Shown here piece by piece: positions 1 through 8,199 of a stretch of 64,000 nt of DNA. Origin of the DNA: Eubacterium saphenum ATCC 49989. Lineage in GTDB: Bacteria; Bacillota; Clostridia; Peptostreptococcales; Anaerovoracaceae. The number at the start of each line of letters is the position of its first letter. The first letter of the stretch is position 1. Where the stretch lies: the NCBI GenBank assembly GCA_000161975.1, contig GG688422.1, forward strand, positions 62,001 to 126,000, read 5' to 3'. The translations under genes and the position numbers were made by a program. A model generated the notes under the pieces. It did not search any database and had not been told where the DNA came from. It saw nothing but the letters and a program-made list of their open reading frames with translations.

Positions 1-343
1 CGCTGAGTCCCGTAGAGGATACAAGGACAGCACCTACAGCTTCGGACGTCGGGTCATCGCTTAAGTGCAGGCTTAGGGTGGCTGCTGAGGCAGGCTCTGA
101 AACGGTTGCGGGTGTTGAAATTTCAACGTTTTCGCCCCCCCCTCCCCATCCAAGAAGCCAGTTTGGGGTGGTCTCTAAGATTTCGGCTAGTTTGCAGAGT
201 TTATCTACAGGCAATTTAGTTTTGCCTGTCTCTAATTTATATATTGTCCCGCACTCAGGCTGGTATCCTAGCTGGGTCGCAAGTTGCTTTTGAGACATGT
301 GCAAAGTGTCTCGACGAGATTTAATACGGTTAGACAAGCTCAT
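1..343 (-). CDS. CI-like XRE family repressor, C-terminus cut by window edge
   Basis: The leftward frame from ATG at 343-341 begins MSLSNRIKSRRDTLHMSQKQ and continues with a classic helix-turn-helix (residues about 5-60: MSQKQLATQLGY, then TIYKLETGKTKLPVDKLCKLAEIL). A spacing segment rich in Gly, Ser, Thr and Ala follows, and the frame stays open to base 1. The start has an AGGTG ribosome binding site. Family knowledge says such proteins bind operators as dimers to hold lysogeny. It diverges from a Cro-like gene across a region with paired palindromes, which supports a CI role. The C-terminal domain (LexA-like peptidase or metalloprotease type) is not visible. An unusual run of eight G (coding sense; C on the plus strand near 135-142) encodes Gly residues. 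Confidence 0.85.
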   Translation of the reverse strand, partial: MSLSNRIKSRRDTLHMSQKQLATQLGYQPECGTIYKLETGKTKLPVDKLCKLAEILETTPNWLLGWGGGGENVEISTPATVSEPASAATLSLHLSDDPTSEAVGAVLVSSTGLS

Positions 344-426
344 ATATCTGCACCTCCCATAGCTTGATTATACTTAGTTTTTACACATAAATCAATTTTT
401 TTTTGAAACAAATAAAATTTTTGTTG

Positions 427-482
427 AAAAAGTCTTGACAAGATATATCCTGTTGAGATACTATATGTCTTGTCAAGACACG
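427..482 (+). promoter_or_regulatory. Early lytic promoter with two palindromic repressor operators
   Basis: TTGACA (435-440), an 18-nt spacer and TACTAT (459-464) form a promoter reading toward the Cro-like gene. The palindrome TCTTGACAAGA (433-443) overlaps the -35, and its near copy TCTTGTCAAGA (468-478) sits at the expected start of transcription. Their centres are 35 bp apart. This is the usual layout of a CI/Cro operator region. The leftward repressor promoter should lie in the AT-rich segment 360-430, but I could not fix its boxes. Confidence 0.75.
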
Positions 483-506
483 ACACCTACAGAAAGGAGG
501 TAAAAA

Positions 507-737
507 ATGGAAGGTCTAAGACTAAGACAGGAGATGGCAAAGAAGGGTAAGACGATTCAGGATGTAGCAGATGCCATTGGTAAGTCCCGTGATACGGCAG
601 CACTTAAGATAGACGGCATTAGGGATTTTAAGCTTGGTGAGATAGTGACTCTTGCGGGAGTGCTGGGACTGTCCACAGAAGACACGCTCGGCATCATCCT
701 TGAGGATAGTAGAGAGTACACAAAGAAAGGAGGTTAA
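507..737 (+). CDS. Cro-like small helix-turn-helix regulator
   Basis: A 76-aa protein whose whole length is one HTH domain: residues 3-60 contain LRLRQEMAKKGKTIQDVADA, GKSRDTAALKIDG and FKLGEIVTLAGVLGLS, the helix-turn-helix pattern of small phage Cro/DUF739-like regulators. A strong AAAGGAGG site lies 7 nt before ATG. It is the first gene of the rightward early operon and lies directly after the palindromic operators, so it probably binds them in opposition to the leftward repressor. The role as Cro is inferred from position and size; direct DNA contacts cannot be read from sequence. Confidence 0.75.
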   Translation: MEGLRLRQEMAKKGKTIQDVADAIGKSRDTAALKIDGIRDFKLGEIVTLAGVLGLSTEDTLGIILEDSREYTKKGG

Positions 738-739
738 AA

Positions 740-913
740 ATGAAACGAGAGCATGTGATAATTGCGTGCAGCTTATCACTATTGCTGGGAGCCGTGACTG
801 GTATTTACTGGCATAGTCAAATTGTTAAGCGCACAGTAGATCAAATGCAAAGGGAGGCTATTAAATCAGTACACACAGAAAGAGAGCTGCCCACAAAGAA
901 CAGCCCTCAATGA
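740..913 (+). CDS. Small single-pass membrane protein, unknown function
   Basis: A 57-aa open frame beginning MKREHVIIACSLSLLLGAVT, preceded by AAAGGAGG and starting 2 nt after the Cro-like stop. Residues 6-23 form one hydrophobic segment, followed by a charged tail (HSQIVKRTVDQMQREAIKS) that should be cytoplasmic or outside, depending on topology. I do not recognise a family. Similar tiny membrane proteins sit in early phage operons, and some act in superinfection exclusion, but nothing here proves that. It is called a gene because of its ribosome binding site and tight spacing. Confidence 0.5.
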   Translation: MKREHVIIACSLSLLLGAVTGIYWHSQIVKRTVDQMQREAIKSVHTERELPTKNSPQ

Positions 914-993
914 AACTTCAGACGGCTACGTAATGTAACCAGTCACAGAGTAGCACATATGAGGGTAAGATGTCAAAGGAAGGAGAGAGAAAG

Positions 994-1320
994 ATGAAAC
1001 TTCAGATTAATGTTGAATGCCGAAATCTAGATAAGGAAGCGGTATTTAAGCTGGTGGAACTACTGGAAGGCTCACCTAACGGTAGGGCGGAAACAAAAGC
1101 AGAAGAGTCTGCACCCCTAGCACACGAGATGGATGATACAGGCGCTGAGGTTACGCTTGAAGACCTGGCGGCTGCAACAAGACCACTGCTCGATGACGGC
1201 AAGCACGAAGACGTTAGGGCGCTACTAACAAGGTATAGTGTTAAAAGTCTACCTGAGCTTAAGGAGTCACAGAGAGTCAACTTTTTAAGACAACTAAGAA
1301 GGCTAGGGGAGGAGGCATAG
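994..1320 (+). CDS. Conserved early phage protein, unknown function
   Basis: A 108-aa protein starting MKLQINVECRNLDKEAVFKL. An in-frame ATG at 970 exists, but ATG 994 has the better AGGAGAG site 7 nt upstream. The N-terminal third resembles the short beta-alpha segment found in several phage early proteins. The middle is acidic and rich in Glu and Ala. The C-terminal half (LEDLAAATRPLLDDGKHEDV, then RALLTRYSVKSLPEL) looks helical and ends basic (FLRQLRRLGEEA). Similar C-terminal segments appear in phage proteins next to recombination genes. It lies 2 nt before the DUF2800 gene, so both are co-transcribed. No enzymatic motif is visible. Confidence 0.6.
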   Translation: MKLQINVECRNLDKEAVFKLVELLEGSPNGRAETKAEESAPLAHEMDDTGAEVTLEDLAAATRPLLDDGKHEDVRALLTRYSVKSLPELKESQRVNFLRQLRRLGEEA

Positions 1321-1322
1321 CG

Positions 1323-2453
1323 ATGGGAGATAAGAGACACGCCGTACTTTCACCATCCAGCGCACATAGGTGGCTGGTATGCACCCCCAGCGCAAGGATG
1401 GAGGAAGCCTTTCCGGATAAGAGCAGTGCGTACGCCGAGGAAGGCGCACTAGCACACGGGTATGCAGAAAAGGTGCTTAAAAAAGCGCTGAAAGGCGACA
1501 TACCTATACGTTTGCTAGGGAGGATGGAAGAAGAGATGAGAGATGCCGTAATGGACTACGTGCAGAAATGCTTAGATATTAGCACGGATTTGGGCGAGTC
1601 AAGGACTGACGACAACATAGGGACAGTAGCGGTGGCAGTAGAGGGCACCGTATCGATACCGTGCATTCCCGAAGGCTTTGGCACCATAGACTTCGCAGCG
1701 CATAACAACGAGACACAGGCTATCGTAGACTTTAAATACGGCAAAGGCAACAAGGTATACGCCAAAGGCAACCCACAACTCATGTTATACGCATCGGGAT
1801 GTCTAGCGGACTTACCAAGCATAAAAAACGTCAGGCTCATAATCGTGCAGCCTCGCCTTGAGCATATAGACGTAGCTGAGTACACAAGAGCCGAGATCGA
1901 AGAGTTTGAGGCGAAAATAAAACCAATCGCAGAAAAAGCGTTTAGGGGCGAAGGGGATTTCGTATCTGGTGAACACTGTAAATTCTGCAGTGCAAAAGCT
2001 GTATGCACCACCCACGCAAAAGATATAGCGACAACAGAGCCTAAGATGATAGCTCCTAAAGAGCTTACAACTGACGAAGTGGCAGAGCTCATACCTAGAG
2101 CGGAGCTTATCGCTGACTGGCTCGCAGCTGCCAAGCAGTACCTACTCGGTGAGTGCCTCGCAGGGCGAGAGGTTAAAGGGTATAAGGCGGTGGAGGGGAG
2201 AGCTATAAGAGTGTGGAGTGACCAAGACAAAGCGCTTGAGCTGCTAGAGCAAGCGGGATACGACAAAGCGCTTATATACGAGTCAGCCCCCCTAAGCCTT
2301 GCGAAACTGGAAAAAATGGTCGGCAAGAAAGAGTTCGGCGAGCTTGTGGGTGAGTATATCACGAGAAAAACGGGAAAGCCGACATTGGCTCCAGAAGATG
2401 ATAAAAGACCAGCGCTCAAGAGTAAGGCAGAGGTAGCGTTTCTAGAAAAGTAA
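1323..2453 (+). CDS. DUF2800 family protein, RecB/Cas4-like nuclease fold
   Basis: A 376-aa protein opening with the DUF2800 signature (HAVLSPSSAHRWLVCTPSAR, then EEGALAHGYAE). It carries PD-(D/E)XK-like motifs in order: AIVDFKYGKG (about residues 137-146), then NPQLMLYASG (about 150-159), the QxxxY element of RecB-type nucleases. A cysteine cluster, C-x2-C-x5-C around EHCKFCSAKAVC (about 217-228), is like the Fe-S cluster of Cas4/AddB proteins, though the distal cysteine is not obvious. It probably processes DNA ends in replication or recombination together with the DUF2815 and polymerase genes just downstream. The fold assignment follows family knowledge; activity is inference. Confidence 0.8.
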   Translation: MGDKRHAVLSPSSAHRWLVCTPSARMEEAFPDKSSAYAEEGALAHGYAEKVLKKALKGDIPIRLLGRMEEEMRDAVMDYVQKCLDISTDLGESRTDDNIGTVAVAVEGTVSIPCIPEGFGTIDFAAHNNETQAIVDFKYGKGNKVYAKGNPQLMLYASGCLADLPSIKNVRLIIVQPRLEHIDVAEYTRAEIEEFEAKIKPIAEKAFRGEGDFVSGEHCKFCSAKAVCTTHAKDIATTEPKMIAPKELTTDEVAELIPRAELIADWLAAAKQYLLGECLAGREVKGYKAVEGRAIRVWSDQDKALELLEQAGYDKALIYESAPLSLAKLEKMVGKKEFGELVGEYITRKTGKPTLAPEDDKRPALKSKAEVAFLEK

Positions 2454-2479
2454 AGTTAAGAAATTAGGAGGAAAGAAAA

Positions 2480-3055
2480 ATGAGTAATACAGCAGTAACC
2501 ACGGGAAGAGTTAGATTTAGCTTTGTACACGTACTGGAGGCGTACGCAAGAGAGCAAGGGCAAGACCCTAAGTACAGCCTGACTGTGCTAGTGCCTAAGA
2601 CAGACACTGAGACTAAAAAGGCGATAGACGCAGCGATTGAGGCAGCTACGGTGCTTGGGACATCAAGCAAATGGCAAGGGAAAAGACCTCAAAAGGTCAA
2701 CATACCCATCCACGATGGGGACGGAGTTAAGCCATCAGACGGTATGCCGTTTGGTGATGAGTGCAAAGGGCACTGGGTATTTACAGCCTCAAGCCGCATA
2801 GACTACCCGCCTGAGGTGGTAGACGCAAACCTACAGGCGATAATAAGCCCTGCGGAAGTGTATAGCGGGTGCTACGGCAGAGTACATATTAACTTCTTCC
2901 CGTACGCATATGGGGGCAAGAAGGGTATAGGGTGCGCACTTAACGCAGTACAGAAACTTGAGGATGGCGAGCCTCTAGCAGGTAGAGCTAAGGCGTCGGA
3001 GGTATTCGGCAAGGTAGCTCAAGTAGACCCTATCACAGGCGCAGCACCTTTCTAG
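2480..3055 (+). CDS. DUF2815 family protein, probable phage ssDNA-binding protein
   Basis: A 191-aa protein with family features: the start TGRVRFSFVHVLEAYAREQG, KYSLTVLVPKTDTETKKAID, a central segment with GDGVKPSDGMPFGDECKGHW, and VYSGCYGRVHINFFPYAYGG near residues 138-157. DUF2815 members form OB-fold-like proteins and are now often annotated as single-stranded DNA-binding. A GGAGG site precedes ATG 2480. The gene sits between the RecB-like DUF2800 protein and the DNA polymerase, the constant order of this replication module in Firmicutes phages. Binding to ssDNA is known for the family only by annotation, so the role is likely but not shown here. Confidence 0.8.
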   Translation: MSNTAVTTGRVRFSFVHVLEAYAREQGQDPKYSLTVLVPKTDTETKKAIDAAIEAATVLGTSSKWQGKRPQKVNIPIHDGDGVKPSDGMPFGDECKGHWVFTASSRIDYPPEVVDANLQAIISPAEVYSGCYGRVHINFFPYAYGGKKGIGCALNAVQKLEDGEPLAGRAKASEVFGKVAQVDPITGAAPF

Positions 3056-3080
3056 GGAATTCAGGAAGTAGGCAAAAAAA

Positions 3081-5081
3081 ATGAATAAGCATAAATTATA
3101 CATAGATATAGAGACCTTCAGCAGTGTGGACATCCGCACTGCTGGACTTTATAAATACGCAGAATCAGGGGACTTTGAAGTGCTTCTGCTGGCATACGCA
3201 ATAGATGACGGAGATGTCGAGCTAATAGATTTAACAGATGGTGGCGAAATTACCCAGCAGAAGTTAGTGGGGGTAAGGCGCTTATTGGAAAGCCAAAACT
3301 ACATCAAGTGTGCACACAACGCACACTTTGAGATGGAATGCCTAAAGCGAGCCTTACACATAATCATACGCCCCTCGCGGTGGGAGTGTACGATGGTTAA
3401 AGGCATGTACAGGGGTTATCCAGCTAGCCTTGAGAAAATGGGCGAAGCCTTAGATATGCCAGAGGATAAGGCAAAATTAAGAACAGGCAAAGCCCTTATT
3501 AATTACTTCTGTAAACCTTGTAAGCCCACTAAAACCAACGGCGGAAGAACCCGAAACCTACCTAAGCACGCCTCCGAGAAGTGGGAGCTGTTTAGGGAGT
3601 ATTGCAAACGAGATGTTGAGGTAGCGAGAGAGATAGATAAGATGTTACCCGACGTCCCGCAGGGCGTCCACACCGAATGGATGAGGGACTACCTCGTTAA
3701 CTGGAGAGGCATAGCCGTGGACGAAGCTCTAGTAGAGGCGGCGATAGCTATAGACGGTGAAGTAAAAAGTGCGCACTTAGATACAATCAAACGCATTACG
3801 GGGGTAGATAACCCAAGGTCAAGGGCGCAGGTACTAGACTGGTTAAACGATACTTTAGACGAGGAGATAACAAGTCTTAACGCAGCGTCCGTTAAAGCGC
3901 TACTAGAATCAGACCTCACAGATGACGCACGAGCCGTGCTCACGGCTTGGCAGGGTCTAGGAAAGACATCAACTAAAAAGTATGAAACACTTCGGGCAGC
4001 GGCACAAAAAGATAACAGAGTGAGAGGGCTACTGCAGTTTTACGGCGCGAGCAGGACTGGCAGGTGGGCGGGTAGGCTCGTACAGCCTCACAACCTACCT
4101 AGGGGTGATGTGTACAACCTCAACCAAGCAGGAGAGCTAGTTAAAGCAGGGCATAAAAAAGACATCGAGCTACTGCACGGCAGCGTGCCTAACACGCTCA
4201 GCGGGCTCATACGTACCTGCTTTGTGCCACGAGAGGGTTGCAAATTCGTAATCTGTGACTACTCAGCCATCGAGGCTAGAGTGCTCGCATGGCTTGCAGG
4301 AGAGCACTGGGTACTTGAGGAGTTTAAGGGTGATGGCAAAATATACGAGGCAACTGCAGCTAGGATGTACAACATTGATAAGTCAACCATTATCAAAGGT
4401 CACTCGAACTACGCATACAGGCAGAAAGGTAAGATAGCAACATTGGCTCTCGGATATCAAGGAGCCGTAGGTGCACTAAGACAGATGGGGGCTAGCGAAG
4501 ATGAGTTTACAGATGATGAGCTCAGGGGGCTTGTAAGAGCTTGGCGAGTAGCCAATCCATGCATAGCAGAGCTATGGAGATACACAGAGATGATGGCTAA
4601 GAGTACTGTAAGTGATGAGTTTTATTCGGGGACAAACCCTATGATACCTATAAGCTTTAAGTCGACCCTTAACGCCGTAAATGGCATTAATCTTGCAATA
4701 GGATTACCTAGTGGCAGGGAGCTGTATTATCACAACCCCGTCATTGTGGACGGCGCTATCTACTACACAGACTACACACATGCAGGGAAAACTAAGGAAC
4801 AGACGTATGGCGGTAAACTAGTTGAGAATATAGTACAGGCGATAGCTCGTGACGTGCTAGCCGATGCCATAAACCGCATAACCAAAACACTGGTTGTGGG
4901 GGGCATCAATGCCCACATTGTGCTGCACGTACACGATGAAGTGGTGGTAGAAGCTGAGGCAGGATGTGCAGAAAAAGTACAAGAGCTTTTAGAAGGGGTA
5001 TTCAGCACACCACCTAGCTGGGCAGAAGGTTTACCGCTTAAAGGCGAAAGCTTTATATCAGATTACTATAAAAAAGGATAG
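3081..5081 (+). CDS. Phage DNA polymerase, family A, with 3'-5' exonuclease domain
   Basis: A 666-aa polymerase I-type replicase. The N-terminal exonuclease has the DxE motif (YIDIETFSS, residues 7-15), a middle exonuclease motif near CAHNAHFEMECLKRAL, and YCKRDVEVAREI near residue 175. The polymerase domain shows motif A (ICDYSAIEARVLAWL, about residue 392), motif B (KIATLALGYQGAVGAL, about 450) and motif C (HVHDEVVVE, about 615). No 5'-3' exonuclease domain is present, and the length is normal for phage members. It should copy the phage genome with the VapE primase/helicase encoded 10 nt downstream. All catalytic motifs look intact. Confidence 0.95.
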   Translation: MNKHKLYIDIETFSSVDIRTAGLYKYAESGDFEVLLLAYAIDDGDVELIDLTDGGEITQQKLVGVRRLLESQNYIKCAHNAHFEMECLKRALHIIIRPSRWECTMVKGMYRGYPASLEKMGEALDMPEDKAKLRTGKALINYFCKPCKPTKTNGGRTRNLPKHASEKWELFREYCKRDVEVAREIDKMLPDVPQGVHTEWMRDYLVNWRGIAVDEALVEAAIAIDGEVKSAHLDTIKRITGVDNPRSRAQVLDWLNDTLDEEITSLNAASVKALLESDLTDDARAVLTAWQGLGKTSTKKYETLRAAAQKDNRVRGLLQFYGASRTGRWAGRLVQPHNLPRGDVYNLNQAGELVKAGHKKDIELLHGSVPNTLSGLIRTCFVPREGCKFVICDYSAIEARVLAWLAGEHWVLEEFKGDGKIYEATAARMYNIDKSTIIKGHSNYAYRQKGKIATLALGYQGAVGALRQMGASEDEFTDDELRGLVRAWRVANPCIAELWRYTEMMAKSTVSDEFYSGTNPMIPISFKSTLNAVNGINLAIGLPSGRELYYHNPVIVDGAIYYTDYTHAGKTKEQTYGGKLVENIVQAIARDVLADAINRITKTLVVGGINAHIVLHVHDEVVVEAEAGCAEKVQELLEGVFSTPPSWAEGLPLKGESFISDYYKKG

Positions 5082-5091
5082 GAGGTGTGAT

Positions 5092-7458
5092 ATGCGAGAC
5101 ATAACAATATCAGTCGTTAAGTCACGTAAACAGTCAACAGTTAGGAGAGTAACCCTGCCGTGGGATGAATTCGTAGATAAGTTAAGAGCGCCTGTAGAGG
5201 GCTCTCAAACGCTAGATGAATATTTAAAGCTAGATAAAGAAGCACAGGTAGACGCCAAAGATGTCGGAGGGTATGTTGGCGGTACGTTCACAGGTAACAG
5301 ACGCAAACGTAGCGACCTTAAAGGTAGAGATATACTCACCTTTGACCTGGACAGCCTTACCACAAGCGATCTTGTAATGGTTTATAACAAGATAAAAAAT
5401 AGGGGCGTAACTGCGGTCATCCACAGCACAAGAAAACACACAAAAGAGGCGCCCAGAATAAGGCTTATAATACTACTTGACAGGATGGTCACAGGCGAGG
5501 AGTATGAAGCACTAGCAAGGATAGTAGCATATGAAATAGGTATGGAGTTTTTTGATCCGACAACCTTTCAACCCGCAAGGCTGATGTTTAATCCAAGTGT
5601 TTGCAAAAATGCCGAATATATATTCAAACGGCTCGACGGCAAACCCCTGGACGCCTCTAAAGCGCTTTCAAGTGTACCAAATTGGAAAGATACCTCGAAG
5701 TGGCACTATCACCCCAGCGAAGCAAAAACCTTTGCATATGGGGCTAAAAAACAGCAAAACCCGCTGGAAAAGGAAGGGATTGTCGGGGCGTTCTGCAAAA
5801 CCTATACAGTGTATGACGTGCTGGACGAGTTAATACCGGGTACATATATAGAAACTCACGACCCTGACAGGTTTACATATCTAGGGGCTACTACTACAGG
5901 CGGAGCTGTAGTGTATGATGATGGGTTGTTCATGTACTCGAATCACGCCACAGACCCCGCAGGGGGTATGCTACTCAACGCATTCGACCTTGTGAGGATA
6001 CACAAGTTCGGAGGACTCGATGAGGGGGTAAGAGCGGATACTGCAATTAATAAACTGCCCTCATACGCTAAGATGTGCGAATTCGCAGCAGCAGATGAGA
6101 ACGTTAAGAAGAAGCTACTTAAGGAGAGGTTTAGAGGTAGCGAGAGCGAATCTGCAGAAGGGCTTAAGGCATTATCGCTTAAAAAAGACGGCATGCCTAA
6201 GGCTACAATTAATAATGTTGTGTTGATATTGCAGTTTGATGAAGAGCTACGAGATAAAATTAAATACAACGAGTTTAGCTACAGCCTCGAAGTGACCGCA
6301 CCCCTACCGTGGGAGGCACCGGATGTACTAAGTAAGGAAAACAGAGAGTGGGAGGAATCGGACGATGCCAATCTATATAACTACGTTGAGACAAGATATG
6401 GTATAGCCAACAGGCGTAGTGTGGACGAAGCGCTTACGATAGTAGCGCATAAAAACGCAATAAACCCGGTCAGAGATTATCTTATGAGCTTGAGTTGGGA
6501 TAAGAAACAGAGGGTAGCAACTATGTTTACAGACTACTTAGGCGCTGCGGATAGCAAATACACACAAACGGTTGCTGTTAAGTGTATGGCGGGAGCGGTA
6601 GCAAGAGTCCTTAAGGGGGGTGTTAAGTATGACTACATGCCAATCCTTACAGGCAAGCAAGGCATCGGCAAGTCCACGTTCCTCGCAAACCTCGGCATGC
6701 AATGGTTTACAGACTCCCTAACAACCTTTGACAGCAAGACGGGGGCTGAGCTCATCCAAGGCAAATGGATAGCAGAAGTAGGGGAGCTGGCGGCGCTTAA
6801 GAAACACGAAATCGAAGTTGTAAAGCAGTTTATCACAAGGACTAGTGATAGATACCGTGCGGCGTATGGCAGGAGAGCCGAAGACCGCAAAAGAAGGTGT
6901 GTGTTTTTCGGCACCAGTAACGAGGATGAATTTTTAAGTGACATTACAGGTAATCGAAGGTTCCTACCCATATCATGTGGGATTACACAGTCCAAGCACA
7001 GCGTGTGGGACGATATGCCTGGGCTTGTAGACCAGCTATGGGCGGAAGCTGTGGTGCTTTATACGCAAGACACACCCCTACATCTTAGCTCGGCGGAGGA
7101 GAAAACGGCGGAGAGGGTGCGAGAGCAGCACGCCGTAAAATCACCTCTTGAGGGTATTATAAGAGCTTTCGTAGAACTCAAGGTGCCCTCAGGTTGGGAG
7201 GCTATGGACATCAAAACCCGCAAACTGTACCTTGCGAGTAGCGACAAGATGAGTGTATTGGGAGGCGTGCCAAGATACGTTAAAAGAGAATACATATCAG
7301 CGGCAGAAGTGTGGGTAGAGTGTCTTGACGGAGACCTCAAAAAATACACAAATAAGGACGCCAGATTAATCAATTCAATACTTAAAGAAATGTCTAAAAC
7401 AAAAGATAGAAAACGCCTTAAAAACTATGGGAGACAACGGGTTTGGGTGTTGAAGTAA
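5092..7458 (+). CDS. VapE-like primase/helicase
   Basis: A 788-aa two-part replication protein. The N-terminal region has DILTFDLDSL (about residue 81) and HTKEAPRIRLIILLDR (about 116-131), consistent with an archaeo-eukaryotic-type primase fold. The C-terminal part is the virulence-associated E (VapE) superfamily 3-like ATPase: Walker A LTGKQGIGKSTFLANLG (about 515-531), an acidic segment GKWIAEVGELAAL (about 557), and CVFFGTSNEDEFLSDITGNR (about 603-622) with the sensor region. Ribosome binding site AGGAGG lies just before ATG 5092. It likely primes and unwinds DNA for the upstream polymerase. The repeat-rich AT stretch directly downstream could be its target. Confidence 0.9.
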   Translation: MRDITISVVKSRKQSTVRRVTLPWDEFVDKLRAPVEGSQTLDEYLKLDKEAQVDAKDVGGYVGGTFTGNRRKRSDLKGRDILTFDLDSLTTSDLVMVYNKIKNRGVTAVIHSTRKHTKEAPRIRLIILLDRMVTGEEYEALARIVAYEIGMEFFDPTTFQPARLMFNPSVCKNAEYIFKRLDGKPLDASKALSSVPNWKDTSKWHYHPSEAKTFAYGAKKQQNPLEKEGIVGAFCKTYTVYDVLDELIPGTYIETHDPDRFTYLGATTTGGAVVYDDGLFMYSNHATDPAGGMLLNAFDLVRIHKFGGLDEGVRADTAINKLPSYAKMCEFAAADENVKKKLLKERFRGSESESAEGLKALSLKKDGMPKATINNVVLILQFDEELRDKIKYNEFSYSLEVTAPLPWEAPDVLSKENREWEESDDANLYNYVETRYGIANRRSVDEALTIVAHKNAINPVRDYLMSLSWDKKQRVATMFTDYLGAADSKYTQTVAVKCMAGAVARVLKGGVKYDYMPILTGKQGIGKSTFLANLGMQWFTDSLTTFDSKTGAELIQGKWIAEVGELAALKKHEIEVVKQFITRTSDRYRAAYGRRAEDRKRRCVFFGTSNEDEFLSDITGNRRFLPISCGITQSKHSVWDDMPGLVDQLWAEAVVLYTQDTPLHLSSAEEKTAERVREQHAVKSPLEGIIRAFVELKVPSGWEAMDIKTRKLYLASSDKMSVLGGVPRYVKREYISAAEVWVECLDGDLKKYTNKDARLINSILKEMSKTKDRKRLKNYGRQRVWVLK

Positions 7459-7895
7459 AATTGTATACAATTTTGGGACAGATGGGACAAAGTGAAAAAA
7501 CGGCTTGGGACAAAAACGGGACAAACTCTAAACACTTTGTCCCATGTGTAAGAGGTGCTACGAGTATTAATATTTCAACGAAAACAGCCGATGTATTTAT
7601 TTTTAAAAGTGGGACAGATTTAAAACACTTTGTCCCACGCTGAAAACCAGCTATACTAACACTTACAGCTATTTAAACCACTATATGGGACAGTTTTTTA
7701 GGGTTAAAAGTAAAAAAAGTAGAATATATGTATAGTAAACACAAAAATATATACGTATTTTGTATAATAAATACAAGTTAGTCGTGTCTCTCCTATATTT
7801 TAAAAAAGTTTATACGTATTTTAGGCAACTTTGTCCCACTAATAAGTTAAAACAAACTAAATGATAAAAACAAATTTAGAAGGAAGGTGAAAAAA
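7459..7895. repeat. 437-bp non-coding region with nine GGGACA hexamers, candidate replication origin
   Basis: No convincing gene is seen. GGGACA occurs on the plus strand at 7475, 7484, 7507, 7518, 7611 and 7687. Its complement TGTCCC occurs at 7538, 7631 and 7832. Two pairs form hairpins: GGGACAAA (7518-7525) with TTTGTCCC (7536-7543), and GTGGGACA (7609-7616) with TGTCCCAC (7631-7638). Both right arms share AAACACTTTGTCCCA. The remainder (about 7690-7830) is strongly AT-rich, with TATACGTATTTT twice. Iterated sites beside an AT-rich stretch next to a helicase gene are typical of a phage origin, but a regulator-binding region is equally possible. Confidence 0.6.
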
Positions 7896-8199
7896 ATGAA
7901 TGAAAAAGAAATAGAACGAGAAATGAAAAAGTATGAAAAACTGGGATTTGATTATTTTCAATTGACCCAAATTCGCTATGGTTTAAAAAAAAGGTGTGGA
8001 TGTTGATAAGTACGCTAATCCTGAGTTCGATACTTCACAAATGTATGAAATCCGATTAGGACTTGAAAATAGTGTAGACGTTGATAAGTACGCTGATCCT
8101 AAGTTTGATGATTTACAAATGTTCGAAATCCGATTAGGACTTGAAATAGAATTAAAAACAAAAGAGCTAGAAATGGAAACACAGAGGAGGAAAAAATGA
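7896..8199 (+). pseudogene. Solenoid-repeat small protein gene, reading frame broken at an A8 run
   Basis: ATG 7896 (AGGAAGGTG site) opens MNEKEIEREMKKYEKLGFDY and QLTQIRYGLKK, then hits TGA at 8004-8006. The continuing homology (GVDVDKYANPEFDTSQMYEI, RLGLENSVDVDKYADPKFDD, and on to 8199) is in the +1 frame. The break coincides with eight A at 7985-7992; seven A would restore one frame of about 100 aa. The protein would hold about three copies of a unit of the form F-x3-QM-x-EIR-x-GL-x3-VDV-x-KY-A-x-P, the same unit as the next gene. It may be a mutated copy, a slippage-dependent gene or an assembly error. An internal GTG at 7996 could also start a shorter product. Function unknown. Confidence 0.6.

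Noticed and set aside
7443..7643. A 66-aa open frame overlapping the end of the VapE gene
   Set aside because: It lies across the GGGACA repeats, has no ribosome binding site and its composition follows the repeats (GTN-KHFVP twice), so it is a by-product of repeat DNA.
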